From contig CAWHEL010000004.1 of NCBI GenBank assembly GCA_963828555.1, positions 558,001 through 622,000 on the forward strand: a stretch of 64,000 bases of DNA, read 5' to 3'. Under the pieces are notes generated by a model, which made no database searches, was not told the DNA's origin, and saw nothing but the letters and a program-made list of their open reading frames with translations. Within the stretch, counting starts at the first letter, position 1, and each line of letters opens with the position of its first letter. The DNA is from JADJPO01 sp963828555 (lineage in GTDB: Bacteria; Actinomycetota; Actinomycetes; Actinomycetales; Kineosporiaceae). The translations under genes and the position numbers were made by a program. Shown piece by piece: positions 50,311-59,405 of this stretch.

Positions 50311-53300
50311 TCAGCGGCGGCGCTTGCCGGGCGTGATCTGCTGCGCGCGGGTGGCTTCGAGCGGCATTCCAGGGTCGAGCAGGGGCCGCAGCTCCTCCTC
50401 GGCGTCCTCGGCAGACGGCTCGTAGCGGGGCACATCGCGCCAGTCGTTCTCCACCGGCGCGGTGGTCTGCCCTTCAGCGAAAGGCAGCTCGCCATACCCG
50501 CCCTCAGCCGGGCCAGGCATGGCGTAGGCCGAGTCGGTGTACGGCGTCTGCGGGGTGTCGGGCGTGGAGGGCGCAGCCGGTTGACGCGGGGCCTCGTTCC
50601 ACGGTGATCCCCAGTCGGTCGGCGGGCGCAGAATCGACTCCGACGACTGCGACGGCCGCGGCACGCCCGGACCTACCGGAGGCTCGGGGGCCGGCTCGGG
50701 CTGGGGGAGCACCTCGGGCTCATACCGATACGTGAAGGCCGGAGCCTGCGGCAACGCCGGCAGAGTGGGCGGTGCCAGCGCCGGCGTCGGCGCGGTCGGT
50801 GGAGCGGCCTGAACCTCGCTGTGCTGCCCCGCGTGCAGCGCGCCCGGCTGCGTCTGGTCGAACCGCTCCGCGAACGATCGCCCGTACGCCGCGCCCTGCC
50901 CATACTGGCCGTAGCCCGCGTCGGATCCGTACCCAGCGCTCTGCCCGTACTCCGGCTGAGAGTGTTCGGCTTGTTCGGCAACAGGTCCCGAGTAGTCCGG
51001 TGCCAGGTAGGACTGCTCCCGGTGCGGGATCTCCCGGAACGCCACGTTGCTGTGGAACAACGGGTTCGCGTCGCCGGTGGGATGGAGCAGGAGGCCGTGC
51101 GGGTTGGTGTCGGCCACGGCTACGGCTGGCTCAGGCTCGCGCTGCGGCTCAGCCAGCGGCTCGCGCTGCGGCTCAGCCAGCGGCTCGCGCTGCGGCTCGG
51201 CCAGCGGCTCCGGCACGGCCGTGGGCTCCTCCGCGGCGTACTCCTCGGCCAGGCCGTAGCCCTGCCCGCTCTGCTCCTGCTCGAACTCAGCAGAGCCCGG
51301 CTGCACCAAGTCGTCGAAACTGACTGCCAGCGGCGGCATCTCGTCGCCGCGCTCGCCCTCGAAGGAGATCTCCTGGAACGCAGGCATCTCATCGAAGCCG
51401 GACGCCGCGTCGAGGTCGCCCTCGTCGGCAGAGGGGGAGCCCTCGTATCCGGTGGCGTCCTCGAACGCGGGTGCCACCTCGGCCATCGCATAGCCCTGGC
51501 CGTAGTCGGCGAAGTCGTTCTGCCCGTAGACGGGCCATTGCTCTTCGGCCTCGCCCGCGCCACTCTCGCCCGCGTCCTGCTCGGCGATGCCCTCGGCCAC
51601 TTCGGTCAGGCCGCCCGCGTCATCGTCGAGGTCGCGCACCGGCATCGGCTCGACGCTCGGCTCCAGCGGAGCCCCGGTGATCGGGGTCCAGGCCCCGGCG
51701 GGGGAGCCCGAGGCGCCCTGTCCGCTCGGCGGGAACTCGAACCAGGTGACGTGCTCGCCGGTAGGGATCCGATCGTCGGCGGACGCCGCCGCGTCAATCC
51801 CGCTGTCGGTGCTGCTCTCAACCTCAGTCTCAGCGAAGACGTCCACCGGCTCGGGCTGCTCGAGCGGCAGAGGGGGCGACGCCCACTCCAAGGCGGCAGA
51901 GGGCATCGGCAGCGCGATCGGTGCGACCTCGTTCGGCACCTGCTCCACCGGAGCCACGGCCGCAGGCAGCTCAGCAACCAGCGCCTGCTCGCCGGCACCC
52001 TCATCACCTCGCGCCGGCTCCTTGAGGCCCTCCACCACGTGCCGGTGACGGCGCACCTCGCGCCGGCTCGGCAGTGGCGTCTCGCCCTCCTCCACAACGG
52101 GCACGGCGGACGGCGCCCAGTACGGCGCGGCCGGAGCCGCGCTCAGCGGCGCCTCGAACGCAGGCCCGAACGCAGCGGGCGGTAGCGTCGGCGCAGCGGC
52201 GGTTCCGGCGAGCACCGAGGCCGCATTGCCCGCGGACGCCGTGGCAGAGATAACGGCCGCGATCGCCTCCGGGCTGCTCACCTCACCGATGCTCGGCCCG
52301 GCCGGCGCGACAGCGCCCGAGCCCTGACCCAGCAGATCGGCGACCGCGGCAGCCAGCGAGCCCGGGGGAGCGGCGCGAGTCGGCGGCGGAGCGGTCTCCG
52401 TGAAACCTTCGGCGGCGTGCCCGGCGGCCGAGCCGTACGGGATCTCCACCGGGTTCTTGGCCTTGCCCCGCCCCGCGCGCCGCGGCTTGCTCGGCGCGAC
52501 CTTCGTGGCGTTCGCGGCCGTGGCGCCCTTCGGCGCGGGAGTCCGGTTCAGCGCGATGCCGAACAGCGGGGTGCCGAGCGAGCGCAGTTCGTCGACCGCG
52601 GCGCCGATCTGGTCCGCGGTGGTCCTGCCGCAACGGGCTACCAGCAGCACTCCGTCGGCGAGCCGAGCCAGGCTCGACGCGTCCGCAACAGTGGTCAGCG
52701 GTGGCGAGTCGATGACCACGGTCAGGCCGTGCTCGACGAGGGCGGTCACCAGCGACGCCATCCGCAGTGAGCTGAGCAGGTCACCCGGGTTGGCCACCGC
52801 CGGACCCGAGGTGATCACCCGCAGGCTCAGGCCCGGGCGCCACTGCCGCAGTGCGGCCTCGAGCGGCGCCGCGCCGGTCAGCAGCGAGCTGAGCCCCGGG
52901 CCGGCGCCGACACCCAGCAACTCGCCGACCCCGGGGGAGCGCAGGTCGGCATCCACCAGCACCACGTCGGTACCGCTGTACGCCAGGGCGAGCGCGAGGT
53001 TCGTCGCCGTCGCGGTGCGGCCCTCGCCGTTCACCGCGCTGGTCACCACAGCACTGCCCAGGCTGCGCCCGGACGGCGCGTGGCTCAGTTGCGCGCGCAG
53101 CCGCCGAAAGGCCTCGGCGTGGGCGGAGGACCCGTCGTCCCCGGCGAAGCCGACCAGGGGTGCGGAGCTCTCGGGGATCTCGGCCAGCACCGGGATGCCG
53201 GTGCGCTCGGTCACCTCGGCCCGGCTGCGCAGCCGACGGTCGAAGAGCGCCTGCCAGGTCAGGGCGAGCAGCGCGAGCAACGAGCCCGCCAGCAAGCCGT

Positions 53301-53865
53301 AGGCCAGATACAGCAACCGGTTCGGCGACACCGGGTCGTGCGCGAGGACGGCCTTGGCGGTCACCCGCACCGTGATCGGGGCGGGCGTGACCTCGGGGCC
53401 CTCGACCGCGGCGTCGTTGCCGTCGGAGGGGGTCTCCAGGTTCTGCACCACGACCGGCAGGTGCTCGCCGACCTTCTGTGCGATGTCGCGGGCGTTCGCG
53501 GCCACCTCGTCGCGGGCGCGGACGTCGATGAGCACGGTGCCCGGCTCGTTGCTGGCCCGGATGCGGGTGGCCAGGTCGGCGGTCGTGATGGGCAGCTTGA
53601 GGTCGGTGATGACCTGGGCCAGCACCTCCTCGGAGGTGGCCAGGCGGGCGTAGCTGCGCACCCGGTCGGACGCCGAGCCGGCGTCGGGCGCGATCTGCCC
53701 GTCCGCGGTGCGCGCGGTGGTGGTGACGAAGAGCTGGGTGGTCGACTCGAACAGCGTCGGCATCAGGAAGGTGGACCCGAGCGCGGCGACGGCTCCCAGT
53801 CCGGCGCCGAGGGCGATCGTGGTCCGCCGCTGGCGGTAGGTGCGCACGAGCTGGGTGAGGCTCAC
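50311..53865 (-). CDS. Giant polysaccharide co-polymerase/BY-kinase-like protein with disordered Tyr-rich tail
   Basis: A 1184-aa protein. Residues about 1-210 are Wzz-like, with membrane helices near 16-36 and 184-207; a P-loop domain follows (about 245-430) with Walker A GEGRTATATNLA, Walker A' DVVLVDADLRSPGV and Walker B VVIDSPPL. The usual Walker A lysine is Arg283, so kinase activity is doubtful. The last ~750 residues are Ala/Pro/Glu-rich and probably disordered, containing three REPLAEPQ repeats (DNA 51134-51205) and a YG/Q-rich stretch (EYGQSAGYGSDAGYGQYGQG). GTG 53865 follows GCGAGAGGGTGGTC. It likely controls chain length or export of the polysaccharide made by the neighbouring genes. 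Confidence 0.85.
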   Translation of the reverse strand: MSLTQLVRTYRQRRTTIALGAGLGAVAALGSTFLMPTLFESTTQLFVTTTARTADGQIAPDAGSASDRVRSYARLATSEEVLAQVITDLKLPITTADLATRIRASNEPGTVLIDVRARDEVAANARDIAQKVGEHLPVVVQNLETPSDGNDAAVEGPEVTPAPITVRVTAKAVLAHDPVSPNRLLYLAYGLLAGSLLALLALTWQALFDRRLRSRAEVTERTGIPVLAEIPESSAPLVGFAGDDGSSAHAEAFRRLRAQLSHAPSGRSLGSAVVTSAVNGEGRTATATNLALALAYSGTDVVLVDADLRSPGVGELLGVGAGPGLSSLLTGAAPLEAALRQWRPGLSLRVITSGPAVANPGDLLSSLRMASLVTALVEHGLTVVIDSPPLTTVADASSLARLADGVLLVARCGRTTADQIGAAVDELRSLGTPLFGIALNRTPAPKGATAANATKVAPSKPRRAGRGKAKNPVEIPYGSAAGHAAEGFTETAPPPTRAAPPGSLAAAVADLLGQGSGAVAPAGPSIGEVSSPEAIAAVISATASAGNAASVLAGTAAAPTLPPAAFGPAFEAPLSAAPAAPYWAPSAVPVVEEGETPLPSRREVRRHRHVVEGLKEPARGDEGAGEQALVAELPAAVAPVEQVPNEVAPIALPMPSAALEWASPPLPLEQPEPVDVFAETEVESSTDSGIDAAASADDRIPTGEHVTWFEFPPSGQGASGSPAGAWTPITGAPLEPSVEPMPVRDLDDDAGGLTEVAEGIAEQDAGESGAGEAEEQWPVYGQNDFADYGQGYAMAEVAPAFEDATGYEGSPSADEGDLDAASGFDEMPAFQEISFEGERGDEMPPLAVSFDDLVQPGSAEFEQEQSGQGYGLAEEYAAEEPTAVPEPLAEPQREPLAEPQREPLAEPQREPEPAVAVADTNPHGLLLHPTGDANPLFHSNVAFREIPHREQSYLAPDYSGPVAEQAEHSQPEYGQSAGYGSDAGYGQYGQGAAYGRSFAERFDQTQPGALHAGQHSEVQAAPPTAPTPALAPPTLPALPQAPAFTYRYEPEVLPQPEPAPEPPVGPGVPRPSQSSESILRPPTDWGSPWNEAPRQPAAPSTPDTPQTPYTDSAYAMPGPAEGGYGELPFAEGQTTAPVENDWRDVPRYEPSAEDAEEELRPLLDPGMPLEATRAQQITPGKRRR
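51134..51205 (-). repeat. 24-bp tandem repeat, three units, inside the Wzz/kinase-like gene
   Basis: GGCTCGCGCTGCGGCTCAGC plus CAGC occurs three times in a row (one mismatch in unit 3). It encodes the eight-residue repeat REPLAEPQ. Being in frame, it can change copy number without breaking the gene. Confidence 0.92.
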
Positions 53866-53959
53866 GACCACCCTCTCGCAATTGCGGACCTGCCGGCCTG
53901 GCGCCGGAGGATCACAGTGACAGTTCACCGAAGGTTATCGAACAGGCACGCTAAGTGTG

Positions 53960-54406
53960 CGACGCCGCGCGCGCCAACCTCGGCGTGGCGCGATCTTGCG
54001 CAGCCGGCGGCCTTCTTCACCGCCCCCGGTACCAGCACGGGGGAGCACGGCCAGCCGCTCGCCGACGCCGGCAGTTGCGCCAGCGGCACCACATCGTTCA
54101 TCGACCTGGAGCCGACTCGGCTCTCCGAGCGACCTCACCTTCGCCCAGCCCGGCCAACGCGCCTACCTCACCGTGCGGGTGCCGGAAGGGCGCCAGGTCG
54201 CCTGGTCCATCTCGCGGGCGACGCTGAGCGGCACGATCAGTCTGCTCGACCCGAGCGGCAACCAGATCGGCGCTGACACGCTCGGCGCCCCGACCCTCAG
54301 CGGCACCTTCCCGACTGGTCTGCTCACCGCGGGCATGTACACCCTGGTCGTTGACCCTGATGCCACCCGAACCGGCAGGCTCCGGCTGACCCTGACCGCC
54401 TCGTAG
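53960..54406 (+). pseudogene. Remnant of a secreted protein with a PPC-type C-terminal domain
   Basis: The 637-bp stretch between the Wzz-like gene and the gene at 54503 has no intact gene. One frame reads AAFFTAPGTSTGEHGQPLAD and ASGTTSFIDLEPT; after about 54120 the homologous sequence continues in another frame as DLTFAQPGQRAYLTVRVPEG, then GTISLLDPSGNQIGAD and AGMYTLVVDPDATRTGRL, a pre-peptidase C-terminal (PPC)-like repeat. The frame shift and missing N-terminus mark it as decayed. The parent may have been a large surface protein. Confidence 0.62.
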
Positions 54407-54502
54407 TCCAGCGTTCGACACCGTTACCGGGCGTGCTCTCCGATGGCGAACCGCAAGCAGCTCACGAACGGAGCCGTTGCTCGTTCCCCGTAGGCTCAGC
54501 GC

Positions 54503-55666
54503 ATGTCTGTACGGGGTTTCGCCGTGCTGGCGGCGGCCGCGGTGGCGGGTGTGGCCAGCGTGATGATCTTCTGGCAGCCCAGCGACCTCACCGGTGCAGG
54601 AATCCCCGAGCCGGGGAGCTCGCCCACGGTGATGGACATCCCCGCGGTGAAGCGGCTGCTCCCTGGGGCGCGGGTGCCCGCGGACGTGGGTGCCGGCTGG
54701 AGCGTCGTGTCGTGGTCGCCCACCTCGGCAGACACCCCAGGGCTCGGCGTCGATCGGCCGGCTCAGCTCCTGTTGGTCAGCCCGACGGGAACCAGGCATC
54801 CCCTGGCGGAGATCTCGGGCCTGGCCACGGTGCGCGATGCGTCGACCGACGGGCGCCGCGTGCTGCTCGCCACCCCCGACGGTGACCCGTCGGCCGCCAC
54901 CCGCGAGCGGCTCACCGTCCTCGACCTGGACACCGGTCGCACGGTCCCGTTCCTCGCGCAGGGGTTCCTCACCAGCGCTCGGCTCGTCGGCCGGGCCGGG
55001 GAGGAGGTGCTGCTCACCTATTCCGACGGCGACACCTACTGGGGAGAACTGCTCGACCGCGAGGGGCGACGGGCCATCGCGTTCCCCAATGTGTCCGAGG
55101 AGCGCAGCGCCATGCTCTCTGATCTGGACGGCCGGTTGGCTCTGCGTGGCACCGGCGAGGGCATGTCGCTCCTGGACCTGCACACAGGCTCCGTGATCCG
55201 CACCCTCGCTCCGCCTCTGGGTCGCACCGCCTGCGAGCCGGAGCGCTGGTGGAGCACCGGGATCGTGCTCGCTTCGTGCCGATCGACCGGAGGCACCTCG
55301 GGAGAGGTGTGGCAGTTCCCGATATCCGGAGCGACACCGACGTCCTTGGGACAGGGATGGCGCGCGTGGCCGTTCAGCGGCGGCATCCTGATCTGGAACG
55401 GGCTGGGGTACGAGGTTGCCCGTGCTGACGGCACCCGAACCGCTCAGGACTGGCGCCCGCCCTCGACCATCGGCGGGCACGAGCGCGACGTGATCGCTGT
55501 CGTCGCGGGATCTGCCTATGCGCTCGCCCGAGCCTGCGACGGCTCCTGTGAACCGATGTCCCTCATTCGGTATGACCTGGAGACCGATCAGGTCCGCGCG
55601 ATCATCGGCCCCCGCGCGGGTGAGGGAAATGTCAATAGTGCTGCGGTCATCGACCCTGCCCACTAG
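54503..55666 (+). CDS. Membrane-anchored beta-propeller-like protein
   Basis: A 387-aa protein with one N-terminal helix (VRGFAVLAAAAVAGVASVMI) and an extracellular region of repeated beta-strand blocks ending in turns such as LLVSPTGTRH, LTVLDLDTGR, LLTYSDGDTYWGE and LIRYDLETDQ, a pattern typical of beta-propellers. A pair of cysteines occurs in TACEPERWW and VLASCRSTGG. No catalytic motif is evident. It sits among surface and polysaccharide genes. Recognition is at the fold level only. Confidence 0.72.
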   Translation: MSVRGFAVLAAAAVAGVASVMIFWQPSDLTGAGIPEPGSSPTVMDIPAVKRLLPGARVPADVGAGWSVVSWSPTSADTPGLGVDRPAQLLLVSPTGTRHPLAEISGLATVRDASTDGRRVLLATPDGDPSAATRERLTVLDLDTGRTVPFLAQGFLTSARLVGRAGEEVLLTYSDGDTYWGELLDREGRRAIAFPNVSEERSAMLSDLDGRLALRGTGEGMSLLDLHTGSVIRTLAPPLGRTACEPERWWSTGIVLASCRSTGGTSGEVWQFPISGATPTSLGQGWRAWPFSGGILIWNGLGYEVARADGTRTAQDWRPPSTIGGHERDVIAVVAGSAYALARACDGSCEPMSLIRYDLETDQVRAIIGPRAGEGNVNSAAVIDPAH

Positions 55667-55765
55667 CTTCTGACTATTGCATCTTCCAATGCAGATGATC
55701 AGACTTTGCCAGACGTGTCAGCCATGGCCCAGGGGTCGACGCGTCTACCTGAGGGGGTACTCGTC

Positions 55766-57307
55766 ATGCACACAGACTCGAGGATCAAGCGCCTGGTCTC
55801 CGTGACCGTGGCGGCGATGGCGTTGGCCGCGGGCGCGGTGGCGACGGCTCCGCAGGCATCGGCAGCCACGTTCAGCGCGCTGGCCGACTCGTACGTCTCA
55901 GCCAGTTCGCCCACCACGAACTACGGCACGCGGACGACGTTCCGCGTCGACAACTCTCCGGTCACCACCAGCTATCTGCGGTTCAACGTCACCGGTGTCG
56001 GCCCGGTCTCCTCCGCCGTCCTGCGCGTCAGAGCGAGTTCGAACTCGAGCACCGGCATCCAGGTGCGTCAGGTCGCGAACACGACGTGGCAGGAGAACAC
56101 GATCACCGCCAACAACGCACCGCCGGTCGGCAACGTCATCGCCACGGTCACGAACATCCAGTCCGGTGTCTGGTACGAGATCAATGTCTCTTCGGTCGTG
56201 ACTGGTGACGGCCCTGTCTCATTCGGCCTGACCACGACCAGTAACACGGCGATCTCCTTCTCCAGCAAGGAAGGCGGCAATGCCCCGCAGCTGATCGCGC
56301 CGGCGCCTGCCGGGGCGAGTGAGTACCAGGTGAGCCGGGTTGGTCAGACCTCGACCTACACCGCGGTCTCCGATGTGGGCGACACCTTCACCGGCAGCGC
56401 CAAGACCGTGATCGAGGCGGCCGTGGCCGACCTCGATGCGGGTGGGGGCGGCGACGTGGTGTTCGCCGCGGGTATGTTCGAGTTCGGCACGACTCACCTG
56501 GAGCTCTCCGATGTACACAACGTGCACTTCCGGGGTCAGGGGATCGACGTGACCACCTTGCACAATTCCACGAGCGCAGCTGACGACACGGAGGTCTTCG
56601 ACTTCAGCGGAGCATTCGGCATCTGGATCAGCGACATGACCGTTGCCGCAGGCGGCCCCGCCCGCACCACCAGCGACGCGCTCGACTTCGATGAGGGCAA
56701 CAACGTGCTGGTCGAGCGGGTGCGGGTCTCGGAGTCGCGGGGGCGGGGCATCGTCTTCGACGGCAAGAATTCCGGATGGTCGTCGTTGAACAACACCGTC
56801 CGCGACTGCGTGATCGACGGCAGTGTGCCGAGCGATGGCATCGAGCTGCTGGCCTCGAGCAGCAACCTGATCGAGGGCTGCCACATCACCAATGTCGGCG
56901 GTCACGGCATCCAGGTGACCAAGTCCTCGACCTCGGCGGACCAGCCGAACAAGAAATCCAACAGCAACACCGTGCGGAACAACGTGATCGACCAGGCCGG
57001 CCAGGACGGCATCAACGTGCAGGCCAGCGACAACAACGTGGTCACAGGCAACACCGTGACGAACAGCTCGGACAACACCTCCGGGCGCGACGGCATCCGA
57101 GTTGCCCCGCTGGATTCGGTCACCTGCAACGACAACCGGGTGGAGTCCAACACGTCCACCGACAATCAGGCGGTCAAGACGCAGAGGTACGGGGTGAACA
57201 TCACCGGCGCCCTGTGCAACCGCACCGTGGTGTCCGGCAACATCCTCACCGGAAACCTCACCCAGCCCTTCCGCGACCTGGGCTCGGGAACGATCTTCAT
57301 CCCCTGA
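55766..57307 (+). CDS. Secreted protein with DNRLRE/CBM96 and right-handed beta-helix domains
   Basis: A 513-aa secreted protein. Signal peptide: SVTVAAMALAAGAVATAPQA, cut near ASA-ATF. Residues about 30-180 form a DNRLRE/CBM96-like domain (ADSYVSASSPTTNYGTRTTF, YLRFNVTGVGPVSSAVLRVR). Residues about 200-510 are a pectate-lyase-like parallel beta-helix with stacked repeats (NTVRDCVIDGSVPSDGIEL, SSNLIEGCHITNVGGHGIQV, NTVRNNVIDQAGQDGINVQ). It probably binds or cleaves polysaccharide outside the cell, perhaps the polymer made by the nearby cluster. ATG 55766 follows GAGGGGGT. The upstream 98 bp are AT-rich, consistent with a promoter. Confidence 0.85.
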   Translation: MHTDSRIKRLVSVTVAAMALAAGAVATAPQASAATFSALADSYVSASSPTTNYGTRTTFRVDNSPVTTSYLRFNVTGVGPVSSAVLRVRASSNSSTGIQVRQVANTTWQENTITANNAPPVGNVIATVTNIQSGVWYEINVSSVVTGDGPVSFGLTTTSNTAISFSSKEGGNAPQLIAPAPAGASEYQVSRVGQTSTYTAVSDVGDTFTGSAKTVIEAAVADLDAGGGGDVVFAAGMFEFGTTHLELSDVHNVHFRGQGIDVTTLHNSTSAADDTEVFDFSGAFGIWISDMTVAAGGPARTTSDALDFDEGNNVLVERVRVSESRGRGIVFDGKNSGWSSLNNTVRDCVIDGSVPSDGIELLASSSNLIEGCHITNVGGHGIQVTKSSTSADQPNKKSNSNTVRNNVIDQAGQDGINVQASDNNVVTGNTVTNSSDNTSGRDGIRVAPLDSVTCNDNRVESNTSTDNQAVKTQRYGVNITGALCNRTVVSGNILTGNLTQPFRDLGSGTIFIP

Positions 57308-57653
57308 CGGTCCGGCAGGAATGCGCCTCAACGCCGCGGCGGCCCAGTTCGCCGGACAGCAGCTTGATCGCGGTCATCGCGCCGTCGGCGGCCGCGGCGT
57401 AGAGGTCGTCGTCGCCCTCCACCAACCGATCCAGGTCACCCTGCAACCGTTCATGGACGGCGACCAGCGCGCCACCCAGCACCAGCGTCTCCACCAGCGC
57501 CGGGTCGACCAGCTGGGCGAAAGTGCCGCCGATCGTGGTCTCGTTCCGGGCGGTGCCGGCGTCCGGTGCCTCCGGCTCGCCGAGCGGGCCTGGCCCGGGG
57601 TAGTGCCAGCGCCGCATGCTGCGCACCCGGGGCACGCCTCCGCACAGTGCCAC
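57297..57653 (-). CDS. Hypothetical protein, possibly a remnant
   Basis: A 118-aa frame, with internal ATG 57617 as an alternative start. Sequence around IGGTFAQLVDPALVETLVLG and ERLQGDLDRLVEGDDDLYAA looks like real helical protein, but I recognise no family. Its stop overlaps the end of the beta-helix gene by 11 bp (convergent). The 261 bp from 57654 to 57914 upstream show no gene, RNA or repeat that I can support. Confidence 0.4.
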   Translation of the reverse strand: MALCGGVPRVRSMRRWHYPGPGPLGEPEAPDAGTARNETTIGGTFAQLVDPALVETLVLGGALVAVHERLQGDLDRLVEGDDDLYAAAADGAMTAIKLLSGELGRRGVEAHSCRTVRG

Positions 57654-57914
57654 CTCGAGGAAGGGGCTCAGACATGAGTGTGATTCCCCAGAGGCTCTTT
57701 CGGTCAGATGACCTCAAGAGAGCGGCGACATCGTCACGTGATACCTGAGCCGAGACGCGCGTTCGGTCAGCGCCTCCCAAGGCGTGCCTTCCTCCACCCG
57801 CGCCGAGATCACCGCTCGCCTCACCCAGCTCGACACCGAGTAGGCGTGATTCACCCACGGCTCCGAGCGATCTCCCCTGACCGCGCCCGCCTTCGCCGAC
57901 CCAGAAGGCGCGGC

Positions 57915-59198
57915 CTAGGTGCGTCGGGTGAAGGTGATGGTCTTCTTGCCGTTCGCGTCGGTGGTGATCGCATGTTCGTAGCGGGGGTCATGTAGTCGTC
58001 CGTGGTGCCACCGGCACGCCGGGACGGCGTCCTTGCGGTCAGTGTTCCCGCCGCGTGACCAGGGTGTTTCGTGGTGGAGTTCGGTCCAGGCGTAGGGCCG
58101 GTCACAGCCCTGCGCGGCACACGTGTCGTACACGGTGGCCAACGCCACTCGTTGGGCTTCGGTGAACAGGCGGGAGGACCGGCCCAGGTCCAGTGGCAGC
58201 GACCCGGTCCCCAGGACCGCGGGGACGATCCCCGCGCCGCACGCCAGTCGGCGGGCCTCGCCGGCGGAGAGGTCCATCCCGGTGTCGACCGACGCGGCTC
58301 CGAGGCCGGCGAGGAGCCGTTCCCAGGACAGGGTGACCACGATGGTCGCGGCGACCTTGCCCGACAGGTGATCCGTGGGCAGCCGCTCCAACAGGTCGGT
58401 GAATGCCAGGCCCTGGGCGTGCGCCCAGTCCGTCCCGGTCGCCGCACCGTCGACGCCGCCGCGTTCGTCGGGGGTCATCCGCCGGGGCGCGGTCATCTGC
58501 TCCAGGATCTTCCGCAGGATCGAGGCGGCCAGGGTCGGCACGGTGAAATGTCCACTGGTGGTGCCGTCGCCGTTGTCGTGCATCGTGAACGCGGCTGCCG
58601 CCCGGGCCCGCTCCTCCTCATCGCGCAGGGTCGTGTCCTCATGCGCGTCCGCCTCCGCGGTCGGGCGGTCCAACGCATCCAACGCCCGCCGCGCCGCCCG
58701 CCGCAGCGTCGCCGGGTCGACCCGCTTCGCCGTGGCCACCAGGTCGGCCTCGACCTGGTCCCGCTCACCCGCGGTCAGGCCTGCGGGCAGGTCCCGGACG
58801 GCCTTGGCGATCACCGCCGCGTGCTCGGTGGACACCTCCCCCTCGCCCAGCGCCGCCCGGGTCGCGCCCAGCCCCCGGTCCAACGCCCGGGCCAACCCGA
58901 CCTCCCGCGCCGCAGCGCCCCCATCGGCCTTGGTCGCGTTCGCCCACCACGCCGCAGTCCCGCTCATCCCCGACCCATCCCCCACCCCCGCGGCATCCAC
59001 CACCGCCAGAGCCGCCAACCGGGCGGCGTCCACCCGCCGCGCCAACCGCTCGATCGCCTTCACGTCCGCCCCGGTCACGCTCACGGTCGCCACGTCCAGA
59101 CACGCCTGCAACGCGACCACCGCATCCACCGCAGCCGAGATCCGCCCCTCCACCGACCACGGCGACGAGGACTCGGATTCCAACAGCTGCGCGACCAT
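57915..59198 (-). CDS. DUF222/13E12-family HNH endonuclease
   Basis: A 427-aa protein. The N-terminal DUF222 (13E12 repeat) region includes VDAARLAALAVVDAAGVGDG, LGATRAALGEGEVSTEHAAV and LPAGLTAGERDQVEADLVAT; the C-terminus is an HNH nuclease with LHHETPWSRGGNTDRKDAVP then ACRWHHGRLH. These genes are multi-copy in many actinomycetes and may be mobile or defensive. ATG 59198 sits 13 bp from a perfect 18-bp LexA-like palindrome (59211-59228), so SOS control is probable. Confidence 0.9.
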   Translation of the reverse strand: MVAQLLESESSSPWSVEGRISAAVDAVVALQACLDVATVSVTGADVKAIERLARRVDAARLAALAVVDAAGVGDGSGMSGTAAWWANATKADGGAAAREVGLARALDRGLGATRAALGEGEVSTEHAAVIAKAVRDLPAGLTAGERDQVEADLVATAKRVDPATLRRAARRALDALDRPTAEADAHEDTTLRDEEERARAAAAFTMHDNGDGTTSGHFTVPTLAASILRKILEQMTAPRRMTPDERGGVDGAATGTDWAHAQGLAFTDLLERLPTDHLSGKVAATIVVTLSWERLLAGLGAASVDTGMDLSAGEARRLACGAGIVPAVLGTGSLPLDLGRSSRLFTEAQRVALATVYDTCAAQGCDRPYAWTELHHETPWSRGGNTDRKDAVPACRWHHGRLHDPRYEHAITTDANGKKTITFTRRT

Positions 59199-59210
59199 GC
59201 ACCAATTCTA

Positions 59211-59228
59211 TTCGAACACGTGTTCGAA
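59211..59228. promoter_or_regulatory. LexA/SOS-box-like palindrome upstream of the DUF222-HNH gene
   Basis: TTCGAACACGTGTTCGAA is an exact 18-bp palindrome containing TCGAAC-N4-GTTCGA, the actinobacterial SOS-box pattern. It lies 13 bp before the start codon on the minus strand, well placed for repression. Confidence 0.8.
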
Positions 59229-59405
59229 TGCAACAGAACTGCCAAGCCCTGACGGAGACCGCCTGCACCCCGAGCTCAGGCCCGCCCGTCCGCAGGTGTC
59301 GCACGCGGCAACCGTCGCCGCCGATCGCGGTCAGCCCAGGGCAAGCAGCATCCCCGGGACAGGGGGCCTCCTCGCCAAGGTCGACTTCGCCCGACTGGCG
59401 ATGAC

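Noticed and set aside
57654..57914. tRNA or other RNA gene in the gene-poor stretch
   Set aside because: No cloverleaf, T-loop motif (GTTCGAATC-type) or conserved RNA pattern could be built; the stretch is left unassigned.
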